Assembly (NCBI RefSeq): GCF_024436435.1
Contig: NZ_JAFMZP010000015.1
Coordinates: 1 to 60,548 of the forward strand
Length of the DNA: 60,548 nt
Direction: 5' to 3'
Source: Desertivirga xinjiangensis
GTDB lineage: Bacteria > Bacteroidota > Bacteroidia > Sphingobacteriales > Sphingobacteriaceae
Part shown: positions 7,059 through 15,190 of the stretch, one piece after another
How positions within the stretch are numbered: position 1 is the first letter of the stretch
Layout: every line of letters starts with the position of its first letter
The notes under the pieces: generated by a model
Database searches by the model: none
What the model was told of the DNA's origin: nothing
What the model saw: the letters and a program-made list of their open reading frames with translations, nothing else
Made by a program: the position numbers and the translations under genes

Positions 7059-7235
7059 ATGTTATTCAAGGTATTATCAAAAGTTAAAGTTATTGCGACA
7101 GGTCAGACAGGTTATGTAGCATTTCCATATCAGGAAGGTGAGAAGGTTGTCGTTTCTTTAGACAATGGGAGGGATAGGTTATTTGATGAAAGCGAGCTGG
7201 TGTATGATCAGGGAATTGAGCAATCGGTTAGTTAG
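7059..7235 (+). CDS. Small SH3/KOW-like protein (58 aa)
   Basis: A 58-residue protein from ATG at 7059 (a GTG at 7053 could add two residues). The sequence has the layout of a small SH3-like barrel: VKVIATGQTGYVAFPYQ, then EKVVVSLDNGRDRLFDESEL, as in KOW/DUF-type beta domains that bind RNA or protein surfaces. It has its own well-formed promoter 38 bases upstream and is one of only two plus-strand genes I accept in the island, the other being the DUF5808 gene. Binding partner unknown. Confidence 0.6.
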   Translation: MLFKVLSKVKVIATGQTGYVAFPYQEGEKVVVSLDNGRDRLFDESELVYDQGIEQSVS

Positions 7236-7419
7236 TCATTAAATTGCCTGCCAACGTTTGATCGAGTTCGTTAATACAGTTGTTTCACTTTGAGCAATCG
7301 AAGTGAACAATGTAAAAATAGACATACACAGGGTGCCTGTTAGCCGGAGAAATAAGGTTTGAAGCAAGCTTGTAAGTTTTGCTGAATACTATTGTTTCAA
7401 TTAAATTTAAGCCGGTAAC

Positions 7420-8220
7420 TTATCCCAGATTCCCTCCAATTCTGTTGTAGATATTCGCCGGTTGCCAAGGTCTTTTTATTCCCAATCTCATCCGTTTAGC
7501 TGTGTTGAATTCTTTGAAATAATGTTCGTACATAAATTCTTTGGCAGCGAGATTGTTAATTGGAAAAGCAGCGTTTCGCTTTGTCGTCAATCTTAATTTC
7601 ATTAGTTCTATTCCAGCAGAAGTGGTGTTTGCCGTTATCAAACCTTCTCTAAATGTTGGCATATAGCAGCCCTGGACAATGTTGTTTTGTAAATACACGA
7701 AGCTATTCGGTAGATGTTCCTTGTGTTGAAACATTCTGTCTTCACCGGAAACTTGTTTGTCTAAATTGGAGATCTGCGTTTTCAAGCTGTCCGTATAAGC
7801 AACAATATTTTCGGAAGGTGTAAAACTTCCATCCACTTTGACGTCCTTAAAAAGCAAATATTCTGTTTCGCATTCAAAGCCAAGTTTGTCGTAAACTCGC
7901 CCTCCCTGTTCTGTCGCAATAAGATAGATGGTTTTGCAATTTCTTCCCTGCGATCCGCTAATTAGGGTTTGTGTGATTAATCTACCGATGCCCTGGTTTC
8001 TGGTATCGGGATGAACAATAATGTGCGCCAACCAGGCAACGTTGTTATGAATTATTGCTGCCCCGATGCCAACTATTGCTTTGTTAATTATCGCTTTAAT
8101 GGGAAAACAAAAACTTGATTTTGTATAAAAGTCAATGACTGGTATGATGTCCGGCCAGTCTGCCGGCTGCAGTTCGGTGATCAGAGGTATGTCGCTCTGT
8201 TCTAAGGTCTGTATGATCAT
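7420..8220 (-). CDS. Two-domain GNAT acetyltransferase
   Basis: ATG at 8220 (MIIQTLEQSDIPLITELQP) is the natural GNAT start; an upstream TTG at 8292 would overlap the Amj gene. Residues 1-130 are a GNAT domain with the acetyl-CoA loop HIIVHPDTRNQGIGRLI (motif A, Q/R-x-x-G-x-G) and the C-terminal YDKLGFE motif. Residues 150-265 resemble the second domain of YitH/HolE-type acetyltransferases (Acetyltransf_18), which often carry two GNAT folds. The predicted reaction is transfer of acetyl from acetyl-CoA to an amine; the substrate is unknown. It follows the lipid II flippase gene by 55 bases, so the two probably form an operon. Confidence 0.75.
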   Translation of the reverse strand: MIIQTLEQSDIPLITELQPADWPDIIPVIDFYTKSSFCFPIKAIINKAIVGIGAAIIHNNVAWLAHIIVHPDTRNQGIGRLITQTLISGSQGRNCKTIYLIATEQGGRVYDKLGFECETEYLLFKDVKVDGSFTPSENIVAYTDSLKTQISNLDKQVSGEDRMFQHKEHLPNSFVYLQNNIVQGCYMPTFREGLITANTTSAGIELMKLRLTTKRNAAFPINNLAAKEFMYEHYFKEFNTAKRMRLGIKRPWQPANIYNRIGGNLG

Positions 8221-8275
8221 TTTATAGAATTTATCGTAGCTTGGATCGCACACGGTTGCTTGGAACTGAATTAAA

Positions 8276-9076
8276 TTACATTCTTCCGGCAATGAAGCCT
8301 AACAATTCCGCACAGGGAATAAATGCTAATTGTGCTATCAATGTGCCTACAAGCCTTGCAGCCACCATATAAATAATGTATCTCCTAAATGTAGTTTCGG
8401 AACACTTTCCATCTACCACATCGTCAGTCATAACCGATAGATGCGGATCAATAAACATAAACATTAGGATTGTGGCAAGACCATTGATAACTGCAGAGAG
8501 GTTACTGGCCGTTGTTCTATAATCTGGATTAATATAAGCTGCGTAGACGGCAGACAATACTCCGATTGTTAAAATCGCAACCGCAATTATATTAAGTATG
8601 AAGATCCTCCATGGAAATTCTCTGTTAATTTTTATCTGGGTTATATTCTCTTTGACAGGAATTGTCAGGCTTTCTCTGAAATAATGAATCCCATTTTTGG
8701 AAAACCCATGTATTAATAGCCTGGGAATTGACTTATAAATACTAAAGTTCATTACAGCTTTAGACAGCAGCCTTTGAAAGGAAGGGATAAGGAACGCCCC
8801 AACCACCGTTCCAAGAGTGCAGGAAAGTATTATATATCTAAATGGCCCTACATTAGCCAGTATTCCAATTTTGATATCATCTTCCGCCATCTTCGCTAAC
8901 AAAGGGGCCTGAAACCCATTAGCTGTCCGGGAAATCAATACCAAGATGTTAAATAGAGCAAACGAGATAGCAATTTTACCAGTCCGAATTCCAACTACCC
9001 TCACAGAGTAAGATACTGTCGTAATTATATTAATTACGAGGGTGAGGATGATGACGATTACTATTGCGGTAGTCAT
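8276..9076 (-). CDS. amj: Amj-type lipid II flippase (DUF2837)
   Basis: A 266-residue polytopic membrane protein. Its N-terminal block matches the Amj/YdaH family closely: hydrophobic start, TVSYSVRVVGIRTGKIAIS, SFALFNILVLISRTANGFQAP, and a late IDPHLSVMTDDVVDGK segment. Family members flip lipid II across the cytoplasmic membrane and can replace MurJ in Bacillus subtilis. About six hydrophobic segments are visible (residues 5-20, 35-55, 75-100, 155-178, 190-212, 230-258). Finding it as island cargo next to an acetyltransferase is notable: an alternative flippase could give resistance to MurJ-directed inhibitors (inference). Confidence 0.8.
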   Translation of the reverse strand: MTTAIVIVIILTLVINIITTVSYSVRVVGIRTGKIAISFALFNILVLISRTANGFQAPLLAKMAEDDIKIGILANVGPFRYIILSCTLGTVVGAFLIPSFQRLLSKAVMNFSIYKSIPRLLIHGFSKNGIHYFRESLTIPVKENITQIKINREFPWRIFILNIIAVAILTIGVLSAVYAAYINPDYRTTASNLSAVINGLATILMFMFIDPHLSVMTDDVVDGKCSETTFRRYIIYMVAARLVGTLIAQLAFIPCAELLGFIAGRM

Positions 9077-9184
9077 ATTTGATCAAGGTGCGAAAGTGTG
9101 AAGATTGTGACAATGTAAATATTATTCCGGCTTTAAAATGGCCTGGAAGCTAATGTTTTATGTATGAGATTTTTACTGTCATGG

Positions 9185-9607
9185 TTAATCTTTCTTAGAA
9201 TCTTGCAAGAATAAGTCGTGCGCCCCGGAAAGCCCATACCCTTTTAAGTCAGCTTCATTATAAATTTTCTCTATAGTAGCAATCTTCTTTGTTCCCTTAT
9301 CGAATTTAACTTCGTACAGTATAAGGTCAAGAGGACCTAAATCATATTTTATGAATCCTACGGCATAATTTTTCAAACTATCCTCGGAAAATGGAGATTC
9401 TTCAATTATATCTATAGCTATTGCGAGGTCTGATCCGGCCTTTTTCAGTGAGTCAGCCCTTTTATCTTCAATTTTAAATTCCTTGAGTTCAATGAGCTGA
9501 CTGAAAAAAGCGTTTTCTTTCAATTCTTTTGTCGATTTGGTTTGACCATAAGCAGAGTTTAAAACGGTGAGTAGGGCTGCTGATAAGAGAAGTGTCTTAA
9601 ATCTCAT
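9185..9607 (-). CDS. Secreted hypothetical protein (140 aa)
   Basis: Starting at ATG 9607 gives a clean signal peptide (MRFKTLLLSAALLTVLNSAYGQ, cleavage near residue 21). The open frame extends to 9697, but that adds 30 residues ahead of the signal and is unlikely. The mature domain of about 118 residues is Lys/Asp/Glu-rich with a beta-type centre (YAVGFIKYDLGPLDLILYEV), as in small periplasmic proteins with a cystatin-like or lipocalin-like layout. No family recognised. It stands alone between two gene gaps. Confidence 0.6.
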   Translation of the reverse strand: MRFKTLLLSAALLTVLNSAYGQTKSTKELKENAFFSQLIELKEFKIEDKRADSLKKAGSDLAIAIDIIEESPFSEDSLKNYAVGFIKYDLGPLDLILYEVKFDKGTKKIATIEKIYNEADLKGYGLSGAHDLFLQDSKKD

Positions 9608-9756
9608 TTTTGTTTGAAATTTTACGAATATTGCCCATAGCTGAAGCAGGAAGCCAAAAGTAGGATGGTTAAAGTTAGTAAACTTTTTGGAATTCAATAT
9701 TCTTTGCTGATAAGTGACTTTTATAGCAATGTGTTTTTTGGAGTATGTGTTGTGAT

Positions 9757-10398
9757 TTATATATTTCGTTTGTTGCTTTCTATCGCAATGAACTCGGGCA
9801 GATAATTAGGAGTACACCCTTTTGATACCATTTCACCTTTGTAAAGACCTGTTTTCTCGCCAAGAGCGACACAACGATTGCGATACTGTTTTTCATAAAC
9901 CCCGATCCAACCAGCAGTGAAATTCATGGCCCATTGAACCTCAGGCTCTTCCGTAGCAATACTGGTCTCAATTGCTGAAAGTAAGTCGGTGGTATTTTCT
10001 GGGGGTGTTTGTCCTGTCCATCTTAGTCTTGCTTGGTAGTACCAATAAATGCGTCTTTGAAGTGAAGAAAGACTGTTTTTCCAAGATTGAACCAGTGTAA
10101 TTGTCTTTTTGTCCTTAGTAAGTTGATTGGCCATCAGCCAATCCATAAGCTGATTTCGCTCACCAAATGGGTGAGACTGCATATCCTTATCCAGCTTATT
10201 AATCAAATCTTCAGAAAGAAGCTTGTTGTCCATAATCAAGATGGCCAATTGCCTGGGCAGAAATCTCCCGGTAGACCACAGTTCCATAGCTAGCTCGTGA
10301 TCTTTTTTTATATCCTTAGCAATTTTCCGCAAGTCCCCTAACTTAGCTTTAGTATTGATTTGAGCCAAAATGTTTTCAGCATGTGAAGAGAGTTTCAT
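9757..10398 (-). CDS. AlkD-like DNA alkylation repair protein
   Basis: A 213-residue, all-helical protein of the DNA alkylation repair/AlkD superfamily, built of HEAT-like repeats. The diagnostic region is C-terminal: EVQWAMNFTAGWIGVYEKQ, then YRNRCVALGEKTGLYKG and GCTPNYLPEFIAIES, typical of the shorter Bacteroidota members. These proteins remove or recognise alkylated bases; some in the superfamily lack the glycosylase Asp, so activity is not certain. ATG at 10398. The unknown 137-residue gene lies upstream in the same direction with a 40-base gap, so the two may form an operon. Confidence 0.75.
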   Translation of the reverse strand: MKLSSHAENILAQINTKAKLGDLRKIAKDIKKDHELAMELWSTGRFLPRQLAILIMDNKLLSEDLINKLDKDMQSHPFGERNQLMDWLMANQLTKDKKTITLVQSWKNSLSSLQRRIYWYYQARLRWTGQTPPENTTDLLSAIETSIATEEPEVQWAMNFTAGWIGVYEKQYRNRCVALGEKTGLYKGEMVSKGCTPNYLPEFIAIESNKRNI

Positions 10399-10438
10399 GG
10401 TTAAAGATATTAATTAAAGAAAAATTTCGGAACTCCAT

Positions 10439-10852
10439 TTATCCACTGCTTTGGCTTATACCAAGCCACCATTTCATTGTGTTTACTTTATCCGTTTCCT
10501 GCGACTGCTGGAGTTCCGTGTTTAAAGCCTCAACACCGTAGTCCTCTTGAAGCCAGAGTAAAAATTGCTTTACGCTTTTGTTCCAGTTTTTAAGCGCTCG
10601 TTTCAGAACCTCATCAAGGCTTTTCGGTGTTTTAGGTTTAACTTCTGCAAGTATTTGTGCTGCTAATTCCTGATCTCTAAAGGAATTTGGTCGACCTTCC
10701 GTTTCAATAACCCGGATTACTCCCTCTACTATTATTTCACTAGCAGCATTGGCTAAGATCGTTATTAGCTGCTTGATCCTTAAATCGCCAGAGCTATCAG
10801 ATGAAATTAAAATTTCATTTTTAACATCCTTTGCTGTTATGGGATACTTCAT
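10439..10852 (-). CDS. Hypothetical helical protein (137 aa)
   Basis: A soluble protein predicted mostly helical: KQLITILANAASEIIVEGVI, then RDQELAAQILAEVKPKTPKS, LDEVLKRALKNWNKSVKQFL and LWLQEDYGVEALN. There is no signal peptide, metal site or catalytic motif that I recognise. It is upstream of, and probably co-transcribed with, the AlkD-like gene (40-base gap). A role with that repair protein is possible but is inferred only from position. Confidence 0.55.
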   Translation of the reverse strand: MKYPITAKDVKNEILISSDSSGDLRIKQLITILANAASEIIVEGVIRVIETEGRPNSFRDQELAAQILAEVKPKTPKSLDEVLKRALKNWNKSVKQFLLWLQEDYGVEALNTELQQSQETDKVNTMKWWLGISQSSG

Positions 10853-10962
10853 AGATAAATTTCAGTGTGTACCAAAGAGTGCTGATAAAAAACTACTATA
10901 AATATAGTTATTAGGTGTTTCATTTTACTCCCTTCTAAGCCGCAACAGAGGGTAAAGTAGTG

Positions 10963-10994
10963 TTTGAGATTGAATTGATTAAATCTTAACTTTA
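10963..10994 (+). promoter_or_regulatory. Promoter of the DUF5808 gene, possibly leaderless
   Basis: TTTG (10963-10966) and TAACTTTA (10987-10994) are spaced by 20 bases and match the -33/-7 pattern with one mismatch. The ATG follows only six bases after the -7 box, so the transcript should start at or next to the start codon. Confidence 0.55.
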
Positions 10995-11000
10995 CTAAGA

Positions 11001-11210
11001 ATGAAAAACCATGGCAACTACGACAGCAAGCACTGGAAATGGGGATTATTGTATTACAACCCAGATGACCCATCTCTATTTGTTGATAAACGATTCGGCA
11101 TAGGTCAAACTTTCAATTTTGCACATCGAAAAGCTTGGTATCCTTTACTCTTCTTGCTGCTGTTTCCGGTTTTAATAATTCTGATATCGTTGATTTTTTC
11201 AAGTAGCTGA
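11001..11210 (+). CDS. DUF5808-family membrane-anchored protein
   Basis: A 69-residue protein with the DUF5808 signature: KWGLLYYNPDDPSLFVDKR, then FGIGQTFNFAHRKAW, followed by one C-terminal membrane segment (about residues 46-66, YPLLFLLLFPVLIILISLIF). In this family the motif usually sits in or next to membrane proteins; its biochemical role is unknown. No later in-frame ATG exists, so the start at 11001 is firm even though the promoter lies almost on top of it. It runs divergently from the 10439-10852 gene. Confidence 0.75.
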   Translation: MKNHGNYDSKHWKWGLLYYNPDDPSLFVDKRFGIGQTFNFAHRKAWYPLLFLLLFPVLIILISLIFSSS

Positions 11211-11516
11211 CGCTAAGCGGTTTTTTATGCTCTAGATAGTAGATGTTTAGCTATCAGATGGTAAGGTGAGTGTTGGGGGCCTAACTGGGAAAAGCTACCG
11301 GATGAGAATAGAAAAATTATTTTTTGATCTTAACAAAGGAAATATACTTTGTACAACTGTGTACTTTTGTTGCCAAATGTTGTACGCTCTTAATTGCCAA
11401 TTTCTGTGCATTCTTAAAAGTCCGGTCTAAATATTTGAAATCAATTTGAAGGTAATAACATGAGATACCCATTACCGTATATGATTTTGTTATTATCCTG
11501 ATAATAGCAGCACTAT
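11211..11516. other. Gene-free stretch
   Basis: About 300 bases between two convergent genes. I see no reading frame, RNA gene or strong terminator stem here, only a TTTTTT run just after the DUF5808 stop and AT-rich sequence. Confidence 0.5.
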
Positions 11517-12116
11517 TTAATATAGTTCATTTTCCATCGGCACAACGTCTTGCAATTTCGGTAATGGTCTTATCAGTATTTTCCTTTTTGTGTTGCTTAG
11601 TACTTTGTCTGTGTCATATCGCTCTGTCTTCTCCATCCTAATTCCTGTCGACAGGTTAAAGTCTATTGTTGTAAACACACCTTTACCGTCAGAATTAGCC
11701 ATTGAATAACCAATTAGTTCGAAATTGCCATTTTGAAATCTGAATTTATGCTCATAATTCCCACGTAGCAATTCAGCTCTTATGCTCAAAACTCCGTTTT
11801 TGATGACAACTTCAGAAAAACTGTTTCCTGTGCTGTAACCATCTCTGCCGTCAGGATATTGAGGCTCAATAATATTGATTGCAGAAACAACGAGCTTGAA
11901 TTGCTCTTTATGCTCCATAAAGAATATCTGCAATCTGTAAGGTGCGTTTTCGTGTATGGTGTCCTGGGTTATAATAACCTTGTCTGCTAGATTGTCTTTG
12001 TTCAAATCACCTCGAACTTCCATTATTTTGTGGCTGAAATTATGCGTGTTTGCTCCGGACTGTGCAAAGCTGGGAAGGTGGATCATTATTGAAAATATTA
12101 AAAGAAGTTCTTTCAT
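11517..12116 (-). CDS. Secreted hypothetical protein with a calcium-loop-like motif
   Basis: A 199-residue protein with a signal peptide (MKELLLIFSIMIHLPSFAQS, cleavage after FAQ, residue 19). Residues 35-50 read RGDLNKDNLADKVIITQD, a D-x-N-x-D-x-x-x-D loop like those in FG-GAP/VCBS and dockerin-type calcium sites, placed as in many secreted Bacteroidota proteins that open with a 'DLNKDGxxD' unit. The rest is beta-rich. Likely periplasmic or outer-surface; function unknown. It stands alone in the island. Confidence 0.65.
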   Translation of the reverse strand: MKELLLIFSIMIHLPSFAQSGANTHNFSHKIMEVRGDLNKDNLADKVIITQDTIHENAPYRLQIFFMEHKEQFKLVVSAINIIEPQYPDGRDGYSTGNSFSEVVIKNGVLSIRAELLRGNYEHKFRFQNGNFELIGYSMANSDGKGVFTTIDFNLSTGIRMEKTERYDTDKVLSNTKRKILIRPLPKLQDVVPMENELY

Positions 12117-12210
12117 AGCGTAGTCAACATTTTAATTTCAGCGTAAGATGGGTTGTGCGAAAGCATAAAATATGTACCAATAAGCGTTATATTGTTAGTG
12201 GATCCACTTT

Positions 12211-12321
12211 TCAAGGCTGCCGTTGTGTCTTTGGTTCAAATCTCGCTGTATATATCCTCCAAATAGGCTTGTCTCTGTCTTTAAGAATATCAAACCTCAT
12301 TCTTCTCAAAGCGTTTTGCAT
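12211..12321 (-). CDS. Possible 36-residue basic peptide or gene fragment
   Basis: ATG at 12321 to TGA at 12211 encodes a very basic peptide (MQNALRRMRFDILKDRDKPI, then WRIYTARFEPKTQRQP). The composition is protein-like, but the frame is short and stays open upstream of the ATG without a clear start, so it may be the tail of a decayed gene. No family recognised. Confidence 0.25.
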   Translation of the reverse strand: MQNALRRMRFDILKDRDKPIWRIYTARFEPKTQRQP

Positions 12322-12364
12322 ATGAAACGTTGTTAAAATACACATACTTTCGACGTTTACCTTG

Positions 12365-12760
12365 CTATCCACGAATTATATCTAAACGATTAGTTGGAGC
12401 GTCAGGTGAAAGGAAATCCGGAATAGTGTTGGTCGTTCGTTTAGGTCGGCTTAGAAGTTCTACAGGCCATTCAGTCATTCTTGCAGCTTTTATGTGTTCG
12501 TATTTACCAGGCTGTGGTTCATTAATATACTCTTCTTGTAATACCAGAGCTAACGGTTCTTCTGCACCTTGAGTGGCATTTGAAAACTTCAAAGCCTCCT
12601 CACATGTGTCAAACACATAATAGTAGTCATCTTCATCGGATGAATGGCACCACACTCTATATTCTAAAACTTCGTCCCACACATATCCTCCTCCAGATTT
12701 AACTAATGCTGGATAAGTTCCTACCAGGCCTGGGTCTTTTACTTTTGGATATTCTGTCAT
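12365..12760 (-). CDS. Conserved hypothetical protein, often mislabelled GCN5 acetyltransferase
   Basis: A 131-residue acidic protein. Its opening (MTEYPKVKDPGLVGTYPALV, then KSGGGYVWDEVLEYRVWCH) and its end (ITEWPVE-like block, PNTIPDFLSPDAPTNRLDI) are highly characteristic of a widespread bacterial family that I recall being annotated as GCN5-related without visible acetyl-CoA motifs. I see no GNAT motif A here, so I do not claim acetyltransferase activity. The strong conservation suggests a real housekeeping or transferable function. It stands alone on the minus strand. Confidence 0.65.
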   Translation of the reverse strand: MTEYPKVKDPGLVGTYPALVKSGGGYVWDEVLEYRVWCHSSDEDDYYYVFDTCEEALKFSNATQGAEEPLALVLQEEYINEPQPGKYEHIKAARMTEWPVELLSRPKRTTNTIPDFLSPDAPTNRLDIIRG

Positions 12761-12891
12761 TGCATATAATATAATTTGAAGGAGGAATTTATATAAATTA
12801 ACCAGTTATTACAACAGATTTCCTATACAGGCTTCTCGAAAGTCCAGTTTTTCATTTTCTCCAGATAAGAACCTATGTATAGTGCTGTAAT

Positions 12892-13179
12892 CTACATCTT
12901 AGGGATATTGAGTGAGTAATAGCCGGATACTACAGTTTCCATTCCTTCATATTCAGTACCCATGTCAGTGAGGCTTATTAAGATTTCACTTTTGTATGGC
13001 TCTTCATTACTTAAGAAGATGATATTAATGGTACTATTGCCTGATTCCTTCACAAGCTCAGTTACTTTGGGGAATCCATCATCAACCTTAATTGCTTTAA
13101 CAATGTCCTCCATCGCAAAGCCTGTAACGAAGAATGGAATATTATCGAGTTTGTAATACCCTTCATTCTCATCAACCAC
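12892..13179 (-). CDS. DUF4265-like protein, N-terminally short
   Basis: The 95-residue frame contains the DUF4265 core: EGYYKLDNIPFFVTGFAMED, then SGNSTINIIFLSNEE and a C-terminal strand. Full family members start about 20 residues earlier with an E-x-L-W segment, which is absent. The only available start is GTG at 13179, and the frame is closed upstream by the TGA of the 13210-13725 gene, 30 bases away. It is therefore either a naturally short member translated by coupling or a 5'-truncated remnant. Function of the family is unknown. Confidence 0.5.
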   Translation of the reverse strand: MVDENEGYYKLDNIPFFVTGFAMEDIVKAIKVDDGFPKVTELVKESGNSTINIIFLSNEEPYKSEILISLTDMGTEYEGMETVVSGYYSLNIPKM

Positions 13180-13209
13180 TTCCTGTAAAATGATAATTGA
13201 GAATTCACG

Positions 13210-13725
13210 TCATCTATTGTAATTTGTTGCCAATGTCTTATTATTAATCACATCAAATCCCAGAAATCCCTCTTTCACAGTCAATAAAACAAAATTATAG
13301 TCCTTAATATCTATGTTTGGGTTGAACGAAAGTTGTTTATCTACATCATGTATTTGAATAACAGCATACGGAAAGTTTCGCCCGGTTTTGTATTTATAGC
13401 CAGTGCAGACAATTTTTGCCTTAATAACCTTAGAGATCCCATCAGCAGGCATATAGTAATTTGTACCTATAAATAAATATAATCCACAACCTCCATATGA
13501 AATTGTATATATAAAATAACGTCCTAACAAACGCCTGAGATTGAAATATTCCCTACTGAACAAGTAATGGATAGATGTCACTACTGCGCCGAATAGAAAC
13601 CATATTAATAAAGGAATTTTAGAACTAAGAATTGTATCCTTATATAAAGTCCATGCTAGAACTGCCAGTACAGTCCCAGAAACTGTGGTGATGGCAGGAA
13701 AATAATACGATAGCTTCTGTTTCAT
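13210..13725 (-). CDS. Membrane protein of unknown function (171 aa)
   Basis: Three hydrophobic segments occupy the first half (about residues 7-26, 35-55 and 70-87: YFIYTISYGGCGLYLFIG). A C-terminal soluble domain of about 80 residues follows, beta-rich, with a basic patch (KIVCTGYKYKTGRNFPYAV). No known motif. ATG at 13725. Its stop lies 30 bases before the DUF4265-like frame in the same reading frame, so the two may be co-expressed. Confidence 0.6.
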   Translation of the reverse strand: MKQKLSYYFPAITTVSGTVLAVLAWTLYKDTILSSKIPLLIWFLFGAVVTSIHYLFSREYFNLRRLLGRYFIYTISYGGCGLYLFIGTNYYMPADGISKVIKAKIVCTGYKYKTGRNFPYAVIQIHDVDKQLSFNPNIDIKDYNFVLLTVKEGFLGFDVINNKTLATNYNR

Positions 13726-13901
13726 TTATTATCAATTGGAGATCTTTATTAAGGGTCTGGTATGGCGAACTGCTAGAAGGCATGTGCTGTTTTGCCGCGA
13801 TTGTGGATAAGATGAAACAGCAATCATATAGACTTGATTGTGAAGAAAATAAGGAATAAGAGGCAGGCAAAATAGTGCAAACTGTGTGTTAGTGGCAGCT
13901 T

Positions 13902-14381
13902 TTATTTGGCGCTTGGTATCTTTCCGTCTATCCACTCTTGCTTTTGCTGTTCTGCACCGCTCAAAAATAGAAAGTTTGAATTTTCAAAGTCAATAAGTCC
14001 AAAGGCAATGACCATAAATTCTCCGTCTAAATATTTTTTCTCTTTTTTATTTGGTTCGGCGGGTCCTAAATACCCAACAACTCTTACTTTGTCACCAATT
14101 TTATTTGTTTCGTTCTTAAACATTAAGACCGTCCACAAATAATTACCCTCACTAATTTTAAGTCTGTAAAATGGCGTATTGTTCCTGCTATTTTCAATGT
14201 TATCAATAGTTCCATTGAATGCGACTACTTTTCCGTCAAACTTTTTAAGTTCCGTAATGCTCCCTTCTTGAATATTTGTCGGAAAAGATTTGTCGTTTGC
14301 TTTAGTCGTCGGAAAATTACTCTGTCCAAGCAAATTTGTAATTGAAAATGTTAAAAGTAGAATCGAAAGTAATGTCTTCAT
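13902..14381 (-). CDS. Secreted OB-fold-like protein (159 aa)
   Basis: Signal peptide MKTLLSILLLTFSITNLLGQ (cleavage near residue 20). The mature domain has the alternating pattern of a nucleic-acid-type OB fold used in secreted stress proteins: ELKKFDGKVVAFNGTIDNIE, then PFYRLKISEGNYLWTVLMF, GDKVRVVGYLG and a C-terminal FMVIAFGLID strand. A periplasmic OB-fold protein is the likeliest reading; ligand unknown. It is preceded by two copies of the island's TTAAAAGGT-type motif at about 14503-14589. Confidence 0.6.
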   Translation of the reverse strand: MKTLLSILLLTFSITNLLGQSNFPTTKANDKSFPTNIQEGSITELKKFDGKVVAFNGTIDNIENSRNNTPFYRLKISEGNYLWTVLMFKNETNKIGDKVRVVGYLGPAEPNKKEKKYLDGEFMVIAFGLIDFENSNFLFLSGAEQQKQEWIDGKIPSAK

Positions 14382-14502
14382 TATTTTTTATGATGTCGTC
14401 GTCCAGTAAAATTTGCCACTAATGAGCGGCTACGCATATGTGCGGAAACACTGCTAAAATAGAAATAATATACAGATTTCGATGGTGGGTTCATCTATCT
14501 TA

Positions 14503-14589
14503 TTAAAAGGTTGATATTGTCGTTTAACTGCCTCGCTTTTGACTGTTTAGATTGCGAAAGTGAGGATTTTTATCTTTTAATAAAAAGGT
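14503..14589. promoter_or_regulatory. Two TTAAAAGGT-type motif sites between 13902-14381 and 14670-15152
   Basis: TTAAAAGGT is exact at 14503-14511. A second, imperfect palindrome (ATCTTTTAATAAAAAGGTG) covers about 14572-14590. Both lie in the 290-base gene-free gap upstream of the secreted OB-fold gene and belong to the motif class seen at 2491 and 4137. Confidence 0.4.
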
Positions 14590-14669
14590 GTTATTCAAAC
14601 AGAATAACAGAACACTTTGTATCCTACCTCTATAAGATGATGTTTTTAAAGAAAATGTCCGGTTTCATT

Positions 14670-15152
14670 TTAAGTTGATGAGTCTGTGCATGTTATCAGC
14701 ATCCATTTGCCGTTTTTCTTTTCAAAGTTGTAATCGGCGAAAATTCCATTCTCAATCCCTCTTATCTCAACTGTCGCCTTGTCTTTTTTAATAGTAAAAC
14801 TTTGATCATACTCTCTATTCAGATCGTGTTTATCATAGGTGAAATCCATTCTCCTAAAAGTCGCCTGTTCAATGACATGCTCTTTTAATTCGAAGTCAGC
14901 ATCGGTTTCTTTTACTTTTAAAGGAAAGCTTATCCTGGAAACTTGAAAAGTGGAATCCGAATTAAAATAGGTTAAAAATGTCTCAAAGTCGGCATCGACA
15001 TTAGATGGGATGGCAACTGAAGGCATCTTTGTTGAAGGAGCCGAAGATTTAGTAGATGGTTTTATAACTGCCTTATCAGCTTTTTTTGACATGCTGTTGC
15101 AACCTATAATTGTGATGATGATACAAAATAAAATGTGGTTCCTTAGTTTCAT
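14670..15152 (-). CDS. DUF4348-like lipoprotein
   Basis: A 160-residue lipoprotein: signal MKLRNHILFCIIITIIGCNS with a lipobox Cys at residue 18. A Ser/Lys/Pro-rich linker (about 22-50) is followed by a domain that opens with DADFETFLTYFNSDSTFQVS and continues RISFPLKVKE, the pattern of DUF4348 proteins. It ends in a basic beta segment (DYNFEKKNGKWMLITC). Such proteins are anchored in the inner or outer membrane facing the periplasm; function unknown. ATG at 15152; it follows the small membrane protein gene by 38 bases. Confidence 0.75.
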   Translation of the reverse strand: MKLRNHILFCIIITIIGCNSMSKKADKAVIKPSTKSSAPSTKMPSVAIPSNVDADFETFLTYFNSDSTFQVSRISFPLKVKETDADFELKEHVIEQATFRRMDFTYDKHDLNREYDQSFTIKKDKATVEIRGIENGIFADYNFEKKNGKWMLITCTDSST

Positions 15153-15190
15153 GGGAGCGTAACGTTATTTATTGTCCGATCTAAGTACCG

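Noticed and set aside
10849-11073. A 74-residue minus-strand frame over the DUF5808 start
   Set aside because: It overlaps a recognisable DUF5808 gene and its promoter on the other strand and shows no protein-like pattern.
12330-12572. An 80-residue plus-strand frame
   Set aside because: Antisense shadow of the conserved 12365-12760 gene.
13640-13935. Two overlapping minus-strand frames (76 and 67 residues)
   Set aside because: They overlap good genes at both ends, and composition looks random; the gap 13726-13901 probably holds only a promoter.
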